Part shown: positions 1 through 5,452 of the stretch, in pieces
Layout: each line of letters starts with the position of its first letter
How positions within the stretch are numbered: position 1 is the stretch's first letter
Assembly (NCBI GenBank): GCA_002438345.1
Contig: DJUJ01000155.1
Coordinates: forward strand, 650-6,541
Length of the DNA: 5,892 nucleotides
Direction of reading: 5' to 3'
Source of the DNA: Paenibacillus sp. UBA6285
GTDB taxonomy: Bacteria; Bacillota; Bacilli; Paenibacillales; Paenibacillaceae
The notes under the pieces: model-generated
Seen by the model: only the letters and a program-made list of their open reading frames with translations
Told to the model about the DNA's origin: nothing
The model's database searches: none
Position numbers and translations under genes: made by a program

Positions 1-179
1 CATGGGAGATTAATCCTTTTTTTGGTTGTTGCACCAGCCTTGCCTTTTTGTTTGTTATCTATATGATGTTTTTTGTGCTTAAAAGATCTAACAATCTCTA
101 TATGATTACTCAAGAGGCTCAACCTTTTTTTAAAAGTGTTAATCTGAGTCTTTTTTATTATGCTCTTTTTCAGGTTTAG
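1..179 (+). CDS. 3' end of an unidentified membrane protein gene (partial, enters from the left edge)
   Basis: Reading from base 3 gives 58 sense codons and then TAG at 177-179, with no in-frame start that has a ribosome binding site, so the gene probably begins outside the window. The translation starts WEINPFFGCC, continues into a strongly hydrophobic stretch of about 20 residues (CTSLAFLFVIYMMFFVL), then a basic KRSNN turn, and ends in a more polar tail closing with YYALFQV. This fits the last transmembrane helix and C-terminal tail of an integral membrane protein, with the KR pair suggesting a cytoplasmic side by the positive-inside rule. I do not recognise the family. The gene converges on the minus-strand phosphotransferase, whose stop is about 53 bases away. 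It could be a chance open frame in T-rich DNA, but the mixed, protein-like composition of the tail argues against that. Confidence 0.45.
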   Translation, partial: WEINPFFGCCTSLAFLFVIYMMFFVLKRSNNLYMITQEAQPFFKSVNLSLFYYALFQV

Positions 180-232
180 GGCTAATTTAGTTTTCATGGG
201 AGCTTAACGAAAAGCGGTTAATTTTGCGTTGT

Positions 233-1219
233 CTAAATATTTCCTAACAAACCGGACAAATTTTTTTGACTTTCAGCAAGCCAAATCATTTCCTTTGCAA
301 AGCGAGCTGGCGGTACACTATGTTGATCCATGTTAGCATTAATCCACCATATGCTTTCCATATACCACAACAACTGTAATGAATGTGTTAAATAGCCCTC
401 TACCACGTTGCGTTCCTCACTATACCCTTCCATAAACGCCGAAACCAGGGAGACATCTAAATTATCATCTAAGGCACATGACATCACAGCACGAGCTACA
501 TCAAGTTGTGGATAGTCATATTTTAGTCGATCGAAATCTAGAATTGCAGTTAATCCGTTATCATTAAATAAAAGATTATCTACCCAAAGGTCACGATGTG
601 CCCATCCTGTTTGAAGTAATTCGAGTATTTCTATATTCATTTCTTCAGTAGCTTTAAATTGAGTTTCTATATCTGCAAGCAACTGAGGGTTACCAACTCC
701 CTTAGTCTTTTCCCAAACTGAGTTCCAATGTGCTAAACGCTCCTCACGGCTTGGAGGAATAAATTGTGGACTATTTTTAATGCCAAGTGTCCCGTCATTT
801 AACAATCGATGCATTTTCCCTGTTGCTCGACCTAAATCGTATATTTGATGGACATTAGTTTTACCTGGTGAAATTAGTTTTCCCTGGCAATATTCCATCA
901 CCAGGAAGAGTTCTCCATTATCAGATTCAAGCAAAATACTTTCATTCTGTGATAACACTTTGGGGCACGCTAAACCTTGGTCATACAATCTAATCTGTTG
1001 AGAGAGTGCAAACAATATCTCCTCTGGGTTATATAATTTATATCTTTCTTTGTTGTATTGTTTAAGTAAAAATTCCCCTGCATCAGTCGTAACTTTCCAC
1101 TTTAAGTTTAACCAGCCTCGTTTTATTGAAGTAGTTTCAATTACATTCAAACCGAAAAAATGATGAAATGTTTTTAATAGGTCATCCAAGATCATTTCCT
1201 CTGTGAATATTGTCCCCAT
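233..1219 (-). CDS. APH/choline-kinase-fold phosphotransferase (aminoglycoside phosphotransferase family), substrate unknown
   Basis: A 328-residue cytoplasmic small-molecule kinase of the APH (PF01636-type) superfamily, expected to move the gamma-phosphate of ATP or GTP to a hydroxyl group. Visible landmarks are the candidate ATP-binding lysine K53 in FLLKQYN, a hinge-like LFLVMEYCQG (about 105-113), the Brenner catalytic motif HRDLWVDNLLF (208-218; D210 catalytic base, N215 metal ligand) and the metal-binding DFD at 228-230. The C-terminal helices (about 236-325) are rich in W and M, as in homoserine-kinase-like, CotS/CotI-like and choline-kinase-like members. The start is ATG 1219 because AGGAG (1228-1232) sits 8 bases upstream. 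The frame stays open for 45 more codons, but that extension starts at a TTG without a ribosome binding site and resembles pseudogene debris. The gene is monocistronic by context and richer in A+T than the envelope genes, which suggests a separate origin. All catalytic residues are present, so it should be active. The substrate (antibiotic, amino acid, sugar or choline) cannot be read from sequence. Confidence 0.85.
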   Translation of the reverse strand: MGTIFTEEMILDDLLKTFHHFFGLNVIETTSIKRGWLNLKWKVTTDAGEFLLKQYNKERYKLYNPEEILFALSQQIRLYDQGLACPKVLSQNESILLESDNGELFLVMEYCQGKLISPGKTNVHQIYDLGRATGKMHRLLNDGTLGIKNSPQFIPPSREERLAHWNSVWEKTKGVGNPQLLADIETQFKATEEMNIEILELLQTGWAHRDLWVDNLLFNDNGLTAILDFDRLKYDYPQLDVARAVMSCALDDNLDVSLVSAFMEGYSEERNVVEGYLTHSLQLLWYMESIWWINANMDQHSVPPARFAKEMIWLAESQKNLSGLLGNI

Positions 1220-1227
1220 TTGGTCAA

Positions 1228-1232
1228 CTCCT
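1228..1232 (-). promoter_or_regulatory. Ribosome binding site that fixes the phosphotransferase start
   Basis: AGGAG on the minus strand, 8 bases before ATG 1219. It decides the start against the longer open frame that reaches TTG 1354, which lacks a comparable site. No convincing -35/-10 pair was found in the AT-rich leader just upstream (1233-1300). Confidence 0.75.
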
Positions 1233-1308
1233 ATATTTATAGTGTATAAGTTTTTATTCCTTATGGAGACCGATATAACCTCTTGGATAAATCTAAGTTT
1301 TTGGGTTA

Positions 1309-1360
1309 TACTGCCCGTTCGTAACGACAGAAGGAGCAGCTGTCGCGGCGGCAAACTCTA
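1309..1360. repeat. Short GC-rich insertion-like segment with a 6-bp hairpin, flanked by GTTA
   Basis: A GC-rich block of about 52 bases in otherwise AT-rich DNA. It contains the inverted repeat CGACAG (1325-1330) / CTGTCG (1340-1345) around a 9-base loop. GTTA occurs immediately on both sides (1305-1308 and 1361-1364), as a 4-bp target-site duplication would. The segment falls where the DUF2332-like homology breaks off and may resume, so it looks like a small inserted element or the scar of one. No good terminal inverted repeats or coding capacity are visible, and 4-bp flanks can arise by chance, so the mobile-element reading is only an inference. Confidence 0.25.
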
Positions 1361-1486
1361 GTTAGCCACATGGGTATGAAAAACACAAATTGTTGAATCC
1401 CGAGTAATCTTTGATACAATATTCGGAAGTAAAGACACTCCATCTCCCTCAATTAATTCTAATGTTTGCTTTTCTAAGCGTGCGGC
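1358..1486 (-). pseudogene. Remnant of a DUF2332-family protein gene (C-terminal part)
   Basis: Between an in-frame TAA (1487-1489) and TAG (1358-1360) there are 42 sense codons with no usable start. The peptide has LELIEGDGVSLLP, then a short spacer, then DSTICVFHTHVAN. From memory of the family, bacterial DUF2332 proteins of Bacillus-type organisms carry an EGDG..LLP segment followed by a D-S-T-hydrophobic-C-hydrophobic-FHTHVANQ segment in their C-terminal third, and the match is close. Intact members are several hundred residues long and nothing of the N-terminal part is seen upstream, so this is a truncated relic. Homology may resume after the GC-rich segment: codons at about 1220-1306 read TQKLRFIQEV and then NKNLYTINIGVDQ, resembling the helix and R-D-V-hydrophobic-H-L-Y-N-N region that follow in the family. 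The function of DUF2332 is unknown. An unrelated chance frame is possible but unlikely given the motif match. Confidence 0.55.
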
Positions 1487-1501
1487 TTATTTGTGTCTAC
1501 A

Positions 1502-1627
1502 TTATTTTATTTGAGATATCTCTATCCCGGAAACGGTTTTAACCACTTCCTCCAAAGGGGTATCGGGATGTGATTTCAAATACGCTAACGAATCCAAAAG
1601 CCAATCGAAAAAGGTCATCCGTTCCAT
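1502..1627 (-). CDS. Possible small protein of 41 residues, unknown function
   Basis: ATG 1627 to TAA 1502 encodes a compact, mildly acidic peptide beginning MERMTFFDWLLDSLAYLK, followed by HPDTPLEEVVKTVSG and ending ISQIK. It looks like two short amphipathic helices joined by an HPDTP turn, with no signal peptide or membrane segment. The purine-rich AGAGGG at 1638-1643 lies 10 bases before ATG 1627. A competing ATG at 1631 sits 6 bases from the same site but opens a less protein-like 30-codon frame. Upstream there is a plausible promoter overlapping a perfect inverted repeat (1704-1720). Immediately downstream lies the DUF2332 remnant, so this could instead be the leftover end of a larger decayed gene. 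I recognise no family. Confidence is moderate because frames of 40 codons also arise by chance. Confidence 0.4.
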   Translation of the reverse strand: MERMTFFDWLLDSLAYLKSHPDTPLEEVVKTVSGIEISQIK

Positions 1628-1681
1628 TCATCGGATACCCTCTTTTCTGTTATTTGCTTGCATTTCGTGGCTGGATCAAGG

Positions 1682-1720
1682 TTAACATACTACAGCACCT
1701 AATACGTCAACAAGTGACGT
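1682..1720 (-). promoter_or_regulatory. Candidate promoter with palindromic operator upstream of the small ORF
   Basis: On the minus strand TTGACG (1705-1710) matches the -35 consensus at 5 of 6 positions. It is followed by weak -10 candidates: TATGTT after 15 bases or TGTTAA after 17 bases. The -35 is embedded in the inverted repeat ACGTCA-ACAAG-TGACGT (1704-1720), with 6-bp arms and a 5-base spacer, a geometry typical of a dimeric repressor site. A start near 1675 would leave a leader of about 50 bases before ATG 1627. The weak -10 keeps confidence low. Confidence 0.3.
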
Positions 1721-1739
1721 TTCCGATTTAAGCAGATAT

Positions 1740-1770
1740 AAAAAAAGAACCCCCTATCAGAGTTCCTTTT
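1740..1770 (-). terminator. Rho-independent terminator after the stalk-domain gene
   Basis: The minus strand reads AAAAGGAACTCT (1770-1759), loop GATAG, then GGGGTTCTTTTT. This gives a stem of up to 12 pairs including several G-T pairs, running into a run of seven T (1746-1740). It begins about 38 bases after the TAA at 1809-1811 and closes the lipoprotein/stalk-protein operon. The A-rich 5' arm means the U-tract can be partly absorbed in the stem, as is common in such terminators. Confidence 0.8.
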
Positions 1771-1808
1771 CGTTTAAAAAAACTATACTGTTGCGATTCC
1801 TCTACTCC

Positions 1809-2504
1809 TTACTTCAGTTCAGCTACGCTAACAGCGACCTGTTCAATTTGACTGCTGCTCAGGGAACCGTCAGGGGAGCTGAGCGTCACCGTCCGGTCGT
1901 CCAATTGGAAACCCAGAAACGGCGTTTTGGAAGGCGTATACCACTTCGCGCTAACGCCGTTGGACAGCTTAACCTCCTTGGATTTATAGCCATCGGAATA
2001 ATCCCGTGGTGACACATTCACGGTCATTTGCTTAAAGATCAGATTGACTCCATCGCCCGTAGCTGCCGCTTTAACGTAGCTGTCGTGTTTGGCCATTTGC
2101 TGTGGAGCATAGGCCGTCTCAAAGGATTCAAACTTGGCGTATGCCTCTTTGATGGCTTTGATCTGTGCTTCACTGTAATTGATGGTTGTCCATTTATCTG
2201 CGGGGTTATCGCTGTCCTGTTCCGTCTCCAGCCGAATTTGCTGGCTAGCGGCATCGAACCCTACATTGATACCAGCCAGGTTGGAGATGACCCGCACCGG
2301 CAAATACGTCGTATTCTGATAGGTGATCGGCACCAGCTTTTTGCCGTTACTGTCTGTTAAGGATTGATCTGCTCCGTTTACGACAAAGGTAATGCCGTGA
2401 TTCAGATATGCATTGATCTTCTCCAGCTTGGTTCCGGCATACACGCCAACAGCTCCCGATAAAGTCATTCCCAATACGATGGCGGTCAAAAGTGTTTTTT
2501 TCAC
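1809..2504 (-). CDS. Secreted protein with copper amine oxidase N-terminal-type (stalk) domain
   Basis: A 231-residue exported protein. The start is GTG 2504, because AAGGAG (2514-2519) lies 9 bases upstream and the protein then begins MKKTLLTAIVLGMTLSG, a classic signal peptide with likely cleavage after VYA (21-23). A start at ATG 2537 would overlap the upstream stop as ATGA but has no ribosome binding site and places 11 charged residues before the signal. Residues about 33-92 match the copper amine oxidase N-terminal-like (PF07833) module, with YLNHGITFVVNG, then LVPITYQNTTYLPVRVISNLAG and a closing beta strand; these domains are thought to be structural or wall-associated and are very common in Paenibacillus. 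A short helical linker (about 111-140) leads to a beta-rich C-terminal domain (about 150-231) ending in SSSQIEQVAVSVAEL. That last part recalls DUF4367-like domains, which is only a suggestion. No amine oxidase catalytic domain is present. The gene is 29 bases after the lipoprotein gene and almost certainly co-transcribed with it. Confidence 0.87.
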   Translation of the reverse strand: MKKTLLTAIVLGMTLSGAVGVYAGTKLEKINAYLNHGITFVVNGADQSLTDSNGKKLVPITYQNTTYLPVRVISNLAGINVGFDAASQQIRLETEQDSDNPADKWTTINYSEAQIKAIKEAYAKFESFETAYAPQQMAKHDSYVKAAATGDGVNLIFKQMTVNVSPRDYSDGYKSKEVKLSNGVSAKWYTPSKTPFLGFQLDDRTVTLSSPDGSLSSSQIEQVAVSVAELK

Positions 2505-2513
2505 AACGAATCT

Positions 2514-2519
2514 CTCCTT
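2514..2519 (-). promoter_or_regulatory. Ribosome binding site fixing the GTG start of the stalk-domain protein
   Basis: AAGGAG lies 9 bases upstream of GTG 2504, between the stop of the lipoprotein gene (2534-2536) and the signal-peptide start. It supports GTG 2504 over the overlapping ATG at 2537. Confidence 0.75.
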
Positions 2520-2533
2520 TTTTCTGAACAATA

Positions 2534-3709
2534 TCATTTTTTGAAATCCACAATATGCGTGACGATTAGCTTCTCTTTATCGTCCACGGTAATACCCAGC
2601 CTATTGCCAGAAGGGTTCCAGCTCAGCGGGTATACCGGGTAATACGATAACCCTAGCGGCGATACCTTGCCGGAGACTGTATCAAAGATATAGATCCCAT
2701 TCATGCCGCCCTTATCCTCGGTATAGACCGCGAAGGCCAGCTTGGAGGAATCGGGGGACCAGGATTGATGGGACAGCAAATCGCCCTTACCGATTAGCAA
2801 GCCTTGTACATGACCACCCGTATCGTAGATGAGCAGGCGCGAGTCTTCCTGCCCTCCGCTCCTTGAGGTGGAGACAGCAATCCGCTGACTGTCAGGGGAC
2901 ATACTCAAGGTGGAGACATCCTTTGCAAGCAAGGTTGGCCGGGATTGTGTGGGGGTGAAGCTCTTCATGCGGCTCTTGGCATCGGTGTAATAAATCTTCC
3001 CGTTTCCCGTAGCAAATTCGGTGAAGCTCTCAACATCAGGATCCTGGAGCTCGATCTTCTTCCGGGTACCGTCCACGGATATGTTCCATATCTCGCCCCG
3101 GTCCTTCATCGAGCCGGCGGCAAGAACATAGGAGTCATTATTGAGCCAGCCGCCCACTTCCATATAATTGTCGACCGCGACCTCATGCCGCTCCCCTGTA
3201 GCCATTTTTTTGATCTCATTCACGGCCTTATATTTGTCCTTCCAGGTCTGAATGAAGCTGTATTTCCCATCTGGCGATAGAAAAGATTTGATGACTTCTC
3301 TCTGATCCGCTCCTGTCTGTTCCTTGATACTCAGCCGTTCACCAGTCTCCAGATCAAATCGGAACCTATGGTAGATATATTGCGCTTCCTTCGTCGCGGT
3401 GGCCTGTTTCTCCACCGTGGTGACTTGGATCTCCAGTTCATGGTCTGAGAGCCATTTCTCGATATTTGCGCCATTAATCAGGTGTATGCGCTGCACGGCA
3501 ATTCCCTGCTCAGCAGGCGGTTTGCTCTCTTTGACTACTGTCAGTTCACGTTTTCCACCTCCTGCCCCTGAGCGGGGTTGGCCAGTTGTATCCGGCGTGC
3601 TGCGTACTTGTGCTGTGCTGCCCTTCTGCTCTGCGTTACAGCCGAATAAGATGCACGTAGACAGCAAGGTCATGGCAATCAGACCGGCGATGTATTTCCC
3701 TTTGTTCAT
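2534..3709 (-). CDS. Lipoprotein with TolB/WD40-like beta-propeller repeats
   Basis: A 391-residue lipoprotein. ATG 3709 is chosen because GGAGG (3716-3720) is 6 bases upstream; the frame could extend to TTG 3727, but that codon lies upstream of the ribosome binding site. Residues 1-24 form a lipoprotein signal: basic MNKGK, a hydrophobic core, and lipobox LFGC with C24 as the lipidated residue, so the mature protein should sit on the outer face of the membrane. A low-complexity S/T/G/P-rich linker (about 25-55) precedes the globular part. Propeller-type blades are marked by LSPDGKYSF (144-152), MSPDSQRIAVS (270-280), WSPDSSKLAFA (317-327) and WNPSGNRLGI (364-373). These resemble the TolB/PD40 pattern, which usually acts as a binding scaffold rather than an enzyme. 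It is the first gene of an operon with the stalk-domain protein and lies just downstream of a two-component system, so a role in envelope sensing or response is inferred. The ligand is unknown. Confidence 0.87.
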   Translation of the reverse strand: MNKGKYIAGLIAMTLLSTCILFGCNAEQKGSTAQVRSTPDTTGQPRSGAGGGKRELTVVKESKPPAEQGIAVQRIHLINGANIEKWLSDHELEIQVTTVEKQATATKEAQYIYHRFRFDLETGERLSIKEQTGADQREVIKSFLSPDGKYSFIQTWKDKYKAVNEIKKMATGERHEVAVDNYMEVGGWLNNDSYVLAAGSMKDRGEIWNISVDGTRKKIELQDPDVESFTEFATGNGKIYYTDAKSRMKSFTPTQSRPTLLAKDVSTLSMSPDSQRIAVSTSRSGGQEDSRLLIYDTGGHVQGLLIGKGDLLSHQSWSPDSSKLAFAVYTEDKGGMNGIYIFDTVSGKVSPLGLSYYPVYPLSWNPSGNRLGITVDDKEKLIVTHIVDFKK

Positions 3710-3715
3710 CAGGGA

Positions 3716-3720
3716 CCTCC
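3716..3720 (-). promoter_or_regulatory. Ribosome binding site of the lipoprotein gene
   Basis: GGAGG lies 6 bases before ATG 3709, an almost ideal arrangement, and it rules out the upstream TTG 3727 as the start. Just before it lies a run of eight T (minus strand, 3726-3733) in the leader, whose purpose is not evident. Confidence 0.8.
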
Positions 3721-3811
3721 TGCTCAAAAAAAATTATTGTGACCCGGGCCGCTTGATCCAGTTGTTGTCTCCTTTCGATCCAACCCGATGCAAAGCTCCC
3801 CTATGGCCTTT

Positions 3812-3817
3812 AGTATA
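3812..3817 (-). promoter_or_regulatory. Candidate -10 box of the lipoprotein/stalk operon
   Basis: TATACT matches the -10 consensus at 5 of 6 positions. At 16-18 bases upstream there is no good -35 (for example ATGTTT), as expected of a promoter that depends on an activator. Transcription starting near 3805 would give a leader of about 95 bases before ATG 3709. Confidence 0.5.
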
Positions 3818-3846
3818 GAAAGACAATATTGCATAAACATATCCGG

Positions 3847-3865
3847 CTTGTAACGAACTTGTAAA
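3847..3865 (-). promoter_or_regulatory. Direct repeat resembling a PhoP/OmpR-family response regulator binding site
   Basis: On the minus strand TTACAAG occurs at 3864-3858 and again at 3853-3847, exactly 11 bases apart, that is about one helical turn. Read as hexamers, the sites are TTTACA and GTTACA, close to the TT(A/T/C)ACA boxes with 11-bp phasing known for Bacillus PhoP and similar to other OmpR-family tandem sites. The pair ends 29 bases before the TATACT -10 box, around -42 to -60 relative to the predicted start, where such activators usually bind. The neighbouring operon encodes exactly such a regulator, so this is its likely target. That link is an inference. Confidence 0.5.
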
Positions 3866-3900
3866 CAATCTGGGAAGCCGGCATTGTCTGAATCACGACG

Positions 3901-3933
3901 AAAAGCCCGGATGATCTCATTCATTCCGGGCTT
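3901..3933 (-). terminator. Rho-independent terminator of the two-component operon, overlapping the kinase 3' end
   Basis: A perfect 9-bp inverted repeat, AAGCCCGGA (3903-3911) and TCCGGGCTT (3925-3933), with a 13-base loop. On the minus strand the stem is followed by a short TTTT tract (3904-3901) that partly overlaps its base. The kinase stop TGA (3917-3919) falls in the loop and the last sense codons form the 5' arm. The short U-tract suggests termination may be incomplete. The location, between the regulatory operon and the lipoprotein promoter, supports the call. Confidence 0.72.
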
Positions 3934-5452
3934 CGTCATTTGGTATATATTTTGTCCTTTCCGTACCGAAGGCATGCAGTAGAAGCTCCACCCTGAGACG
4001 CGAACCGTCCGGTCCCGTCTCTACAAGCTGCACCGTTCCACCTTGCTTCTCGGTCAGATTGCGAACTAAGGCTAACCCAAGTCCAGTTCCACCGCTAGCT
4101 CTTGACCGGTCTCTACTGACCGTATAAAACGGATCGAAAATTCGGGATACGGCTTTCTCCGGAATACCGATTCCCGTATCGGCAACCTCGATAATCATCC
4201 GGCGTGCTCCGTCTGCTGACTCTGCAGTGTAGTTCAGCAGGTGAACTTGTCCGCCTGGGCGGTTATATTTTATCGCATTGTCCAGTAAATTGAGCATGAT
4301 GTGCATCACGTTCTCAGGATCGGCCCACACCTCACCTTCAACAAGCGAAGTATGAATCGTAACCCTGCAGCTGCCCGCCTTTCCTTGCAGCCGGGCCACA
4401 GCTTCCTCCAGCAAGGGACACAGCGGAACCGCTTCCGCCTGTGTCTCAAACTCGTAAACTTCCATCGCTGACAGCTGTAGCGCCCTCTCCACAAGACTGT
4501 ACAGTCTCTGTGCCTCCACATGGATGCGTCTTCCGGCATCGTCCAGAAGGGTAAGATCATCGCTGTACATAGTCAACAGGTCGGCGTACGCGATAATCGA
4601 GGTTAACGGCGTCTTTAGCTCATGGCTGATATTGCCGATGAACTGCTTTTGCTGCTGCTCCAGTTCTCGCAGCCGCCCAACCGTTTCAAGCAGCTTCTGC
4701 TTTTCTTCATGCAGAGCACCGACAGACGTGGAAATGCTGCTGCTCATCTCATAGATTCCTTGTGCAAGCTCGCCCAGCTCATCCTTTCTGACTACCGAAG
4801 GGGCCGATAGATAATCCCCTTGACCAATTTGCGATGCCGCCCTGTTCAGCCGGTCAATGACATTGACCTGCCGCCGGACATACAAGTAACCGATTAGGAA
4901 ACCGACACCCAGCACGGTGGCACCGGCAAGAAGAAACAACTGGCGAATTCGGGCGTAAAATGCATTTTGCTCGGCGAGCGAAGCATGAAACTGTACCGTG
5001 CCCAGACGCTGCTCGGCATTGTACAGGGGAGCAAGGAACAACAGCTGATCCCCTTCGGTAATGTATGCCAACTGCCCCTGAGCCGTAAACTGCAGAGCAT
5101 CCTGCACATCGGCCCGAGGCTGAAATGGCAGCGAGGTGCCGGCAAATGAGCCATCCACCGCATACACCGTCACCGCCATTCCGCTTTGTGCGCCCAAGTC
5201 CACGGCCAGCCGTTGACCTGTCTGCTTCATAAACTGATCCGGCGGAATCCTGCTTCCGGTCAGATATTCCTCCCGAACGCGCAGATTGGCGGCTTCTACC
5301 TGTCGGGTAAAAGACTGCTCCAGCATCGTTCGCTGGTTCTCCCGGATACCGCCCAGCACCAGCACGCTCAGGCAGGTTACGATAAATACGAGCAACAGGG
5401 CGAGTAACAACGACATTTTCCCCTTCAGGCCCAGCCGAAATTTGCCGGCCAT
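3917..5452 (-). CDS. Membrane sensor histidine kinase of a two-component system
   Basis: A 511-residue class I kinase. A basic N-terminus leads to TM1 (about 13-35), an extracellular sensor of roughly 135 residues (36-170), TM2 (about 171-192), and a HAMP linker (about 190-245, with RRQVNVIDRLN and DELGELAQGI). A coiled coil (about 240-270) connects to HisKA with the H-box FIGNISHELKTPL, phosphoacceptor H277. The HATPase_c domain has the N-box NLLDNAIKYN (N388, N392), G1 box DTGIGI (425-430), F-box IFDPFY and G2 box GGTGLGL (454-460). All catalytic boxes are intact. The sensor, with VYAVDG..AGTSLPF and LLFLAPLYNAEQRLGTVQF, has a PAS/single-Cache flavour, suggesting a small extracellular ligand, which is inference. 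ATG 5452 directly abuts the regulator stop (TAGATG) with only a weak GGGG-type ribosome binding site, so translational coupling is likely. The partner is the adjacent OmpR-type regulator. I cannot assign a named system, so no symbol is given. Confidence 0.95.
   Translation of the reverse strand: MAGKFRLGLKGKMSLLLALLLVFIVTCLSVLVLGGIRENQRTMLEQSFTRQVEAANLRVREEYLTGSRIPPDQFMKQTGQRLAVDLGAQSGMAVTVYAVDGSFAGTSLPFQPRADVQDALQFTAQGQLAYITEGDQLLFLAPLYNAEQRLGTVQFHASLAEQNAFYARIRQLFLLAGATVLGVGFLIGYLYVRRQVNVIDRLNRAASQIGQGDYLSAPSVVRKDELGELAQGIYEMSSSISTSVGALHEEKQKLLETVGRLRELEQQQKQFIGNISHELKTPLTSIIAYADLLTMYSDDLTLLDDAGRRIHVEAQRLYSLVERALQLSAMEVYEFETQAEAVPLCPLLEEAVARLQGKAGSCRVTIHTSLVEGEVWADPENVMHIMLNLLDNAIKYNRPGGQVHLLNYTAESADGARRMIIEVADTGIGIPEKAVSRIFDPFYTVSRDRSRASGGTGLGLALVRNLTEKQGGTVQLVETGPDGSRLRVELLLHAFGTERTKYIPNDEARNE

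Noticed and set aside
199..222. TTAAC-N8-GTTAA hairpin between the two convergent genes as a terminator
   Set aside because: There are only five weak A/T-rich pairs and a short T4 tract on the plus strand with none on the minus strand, which is not enough to call.
1220..1354. N-terminal extension of the phosphotransferase starting at TTG 1354
   Set aside because: It has no ribosome binding site, crosses the GC-rich hairpin segment, and resembles pseudogene debris. ATG 1219 has AGGAG at 8 bases and gives the usual family N-terminus.
1358..1486. LysR-type regulator effector domain as an alternative identity of the remnant
   Set aside because: GDGVSLLP recalls the LysR GLG..LLP motif, but the following DSTICVFHTHVAN does not fit that family, while both parts fit DUF2332.
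2028..2360. Plus-strand frame of 110 codons opposite the stalk gene, and similar plus-strand frames opposite the lipoprotein and kinase genes
   Set aside because: They are antisense shadows of well-supported genes, with no ribosome binding sites or recognisable domains.
2505..2537. ATG 2537 start for the stalk protein, overlapping the lipoprotein stop as ATGA
   Set aside because: There is no ribosome binding site for it, and it puts charged residues before the signal peptide. GTG 2504 has AAGGAG and gives a canonical MKK signal.
3724..3975. An 83-codon minus-strand open frame across the kinase end and the intergenic region
   Set aside because: It is out of frame with the kinase end, has no ribosome binding site, and runs through the terminator and promoter elements.
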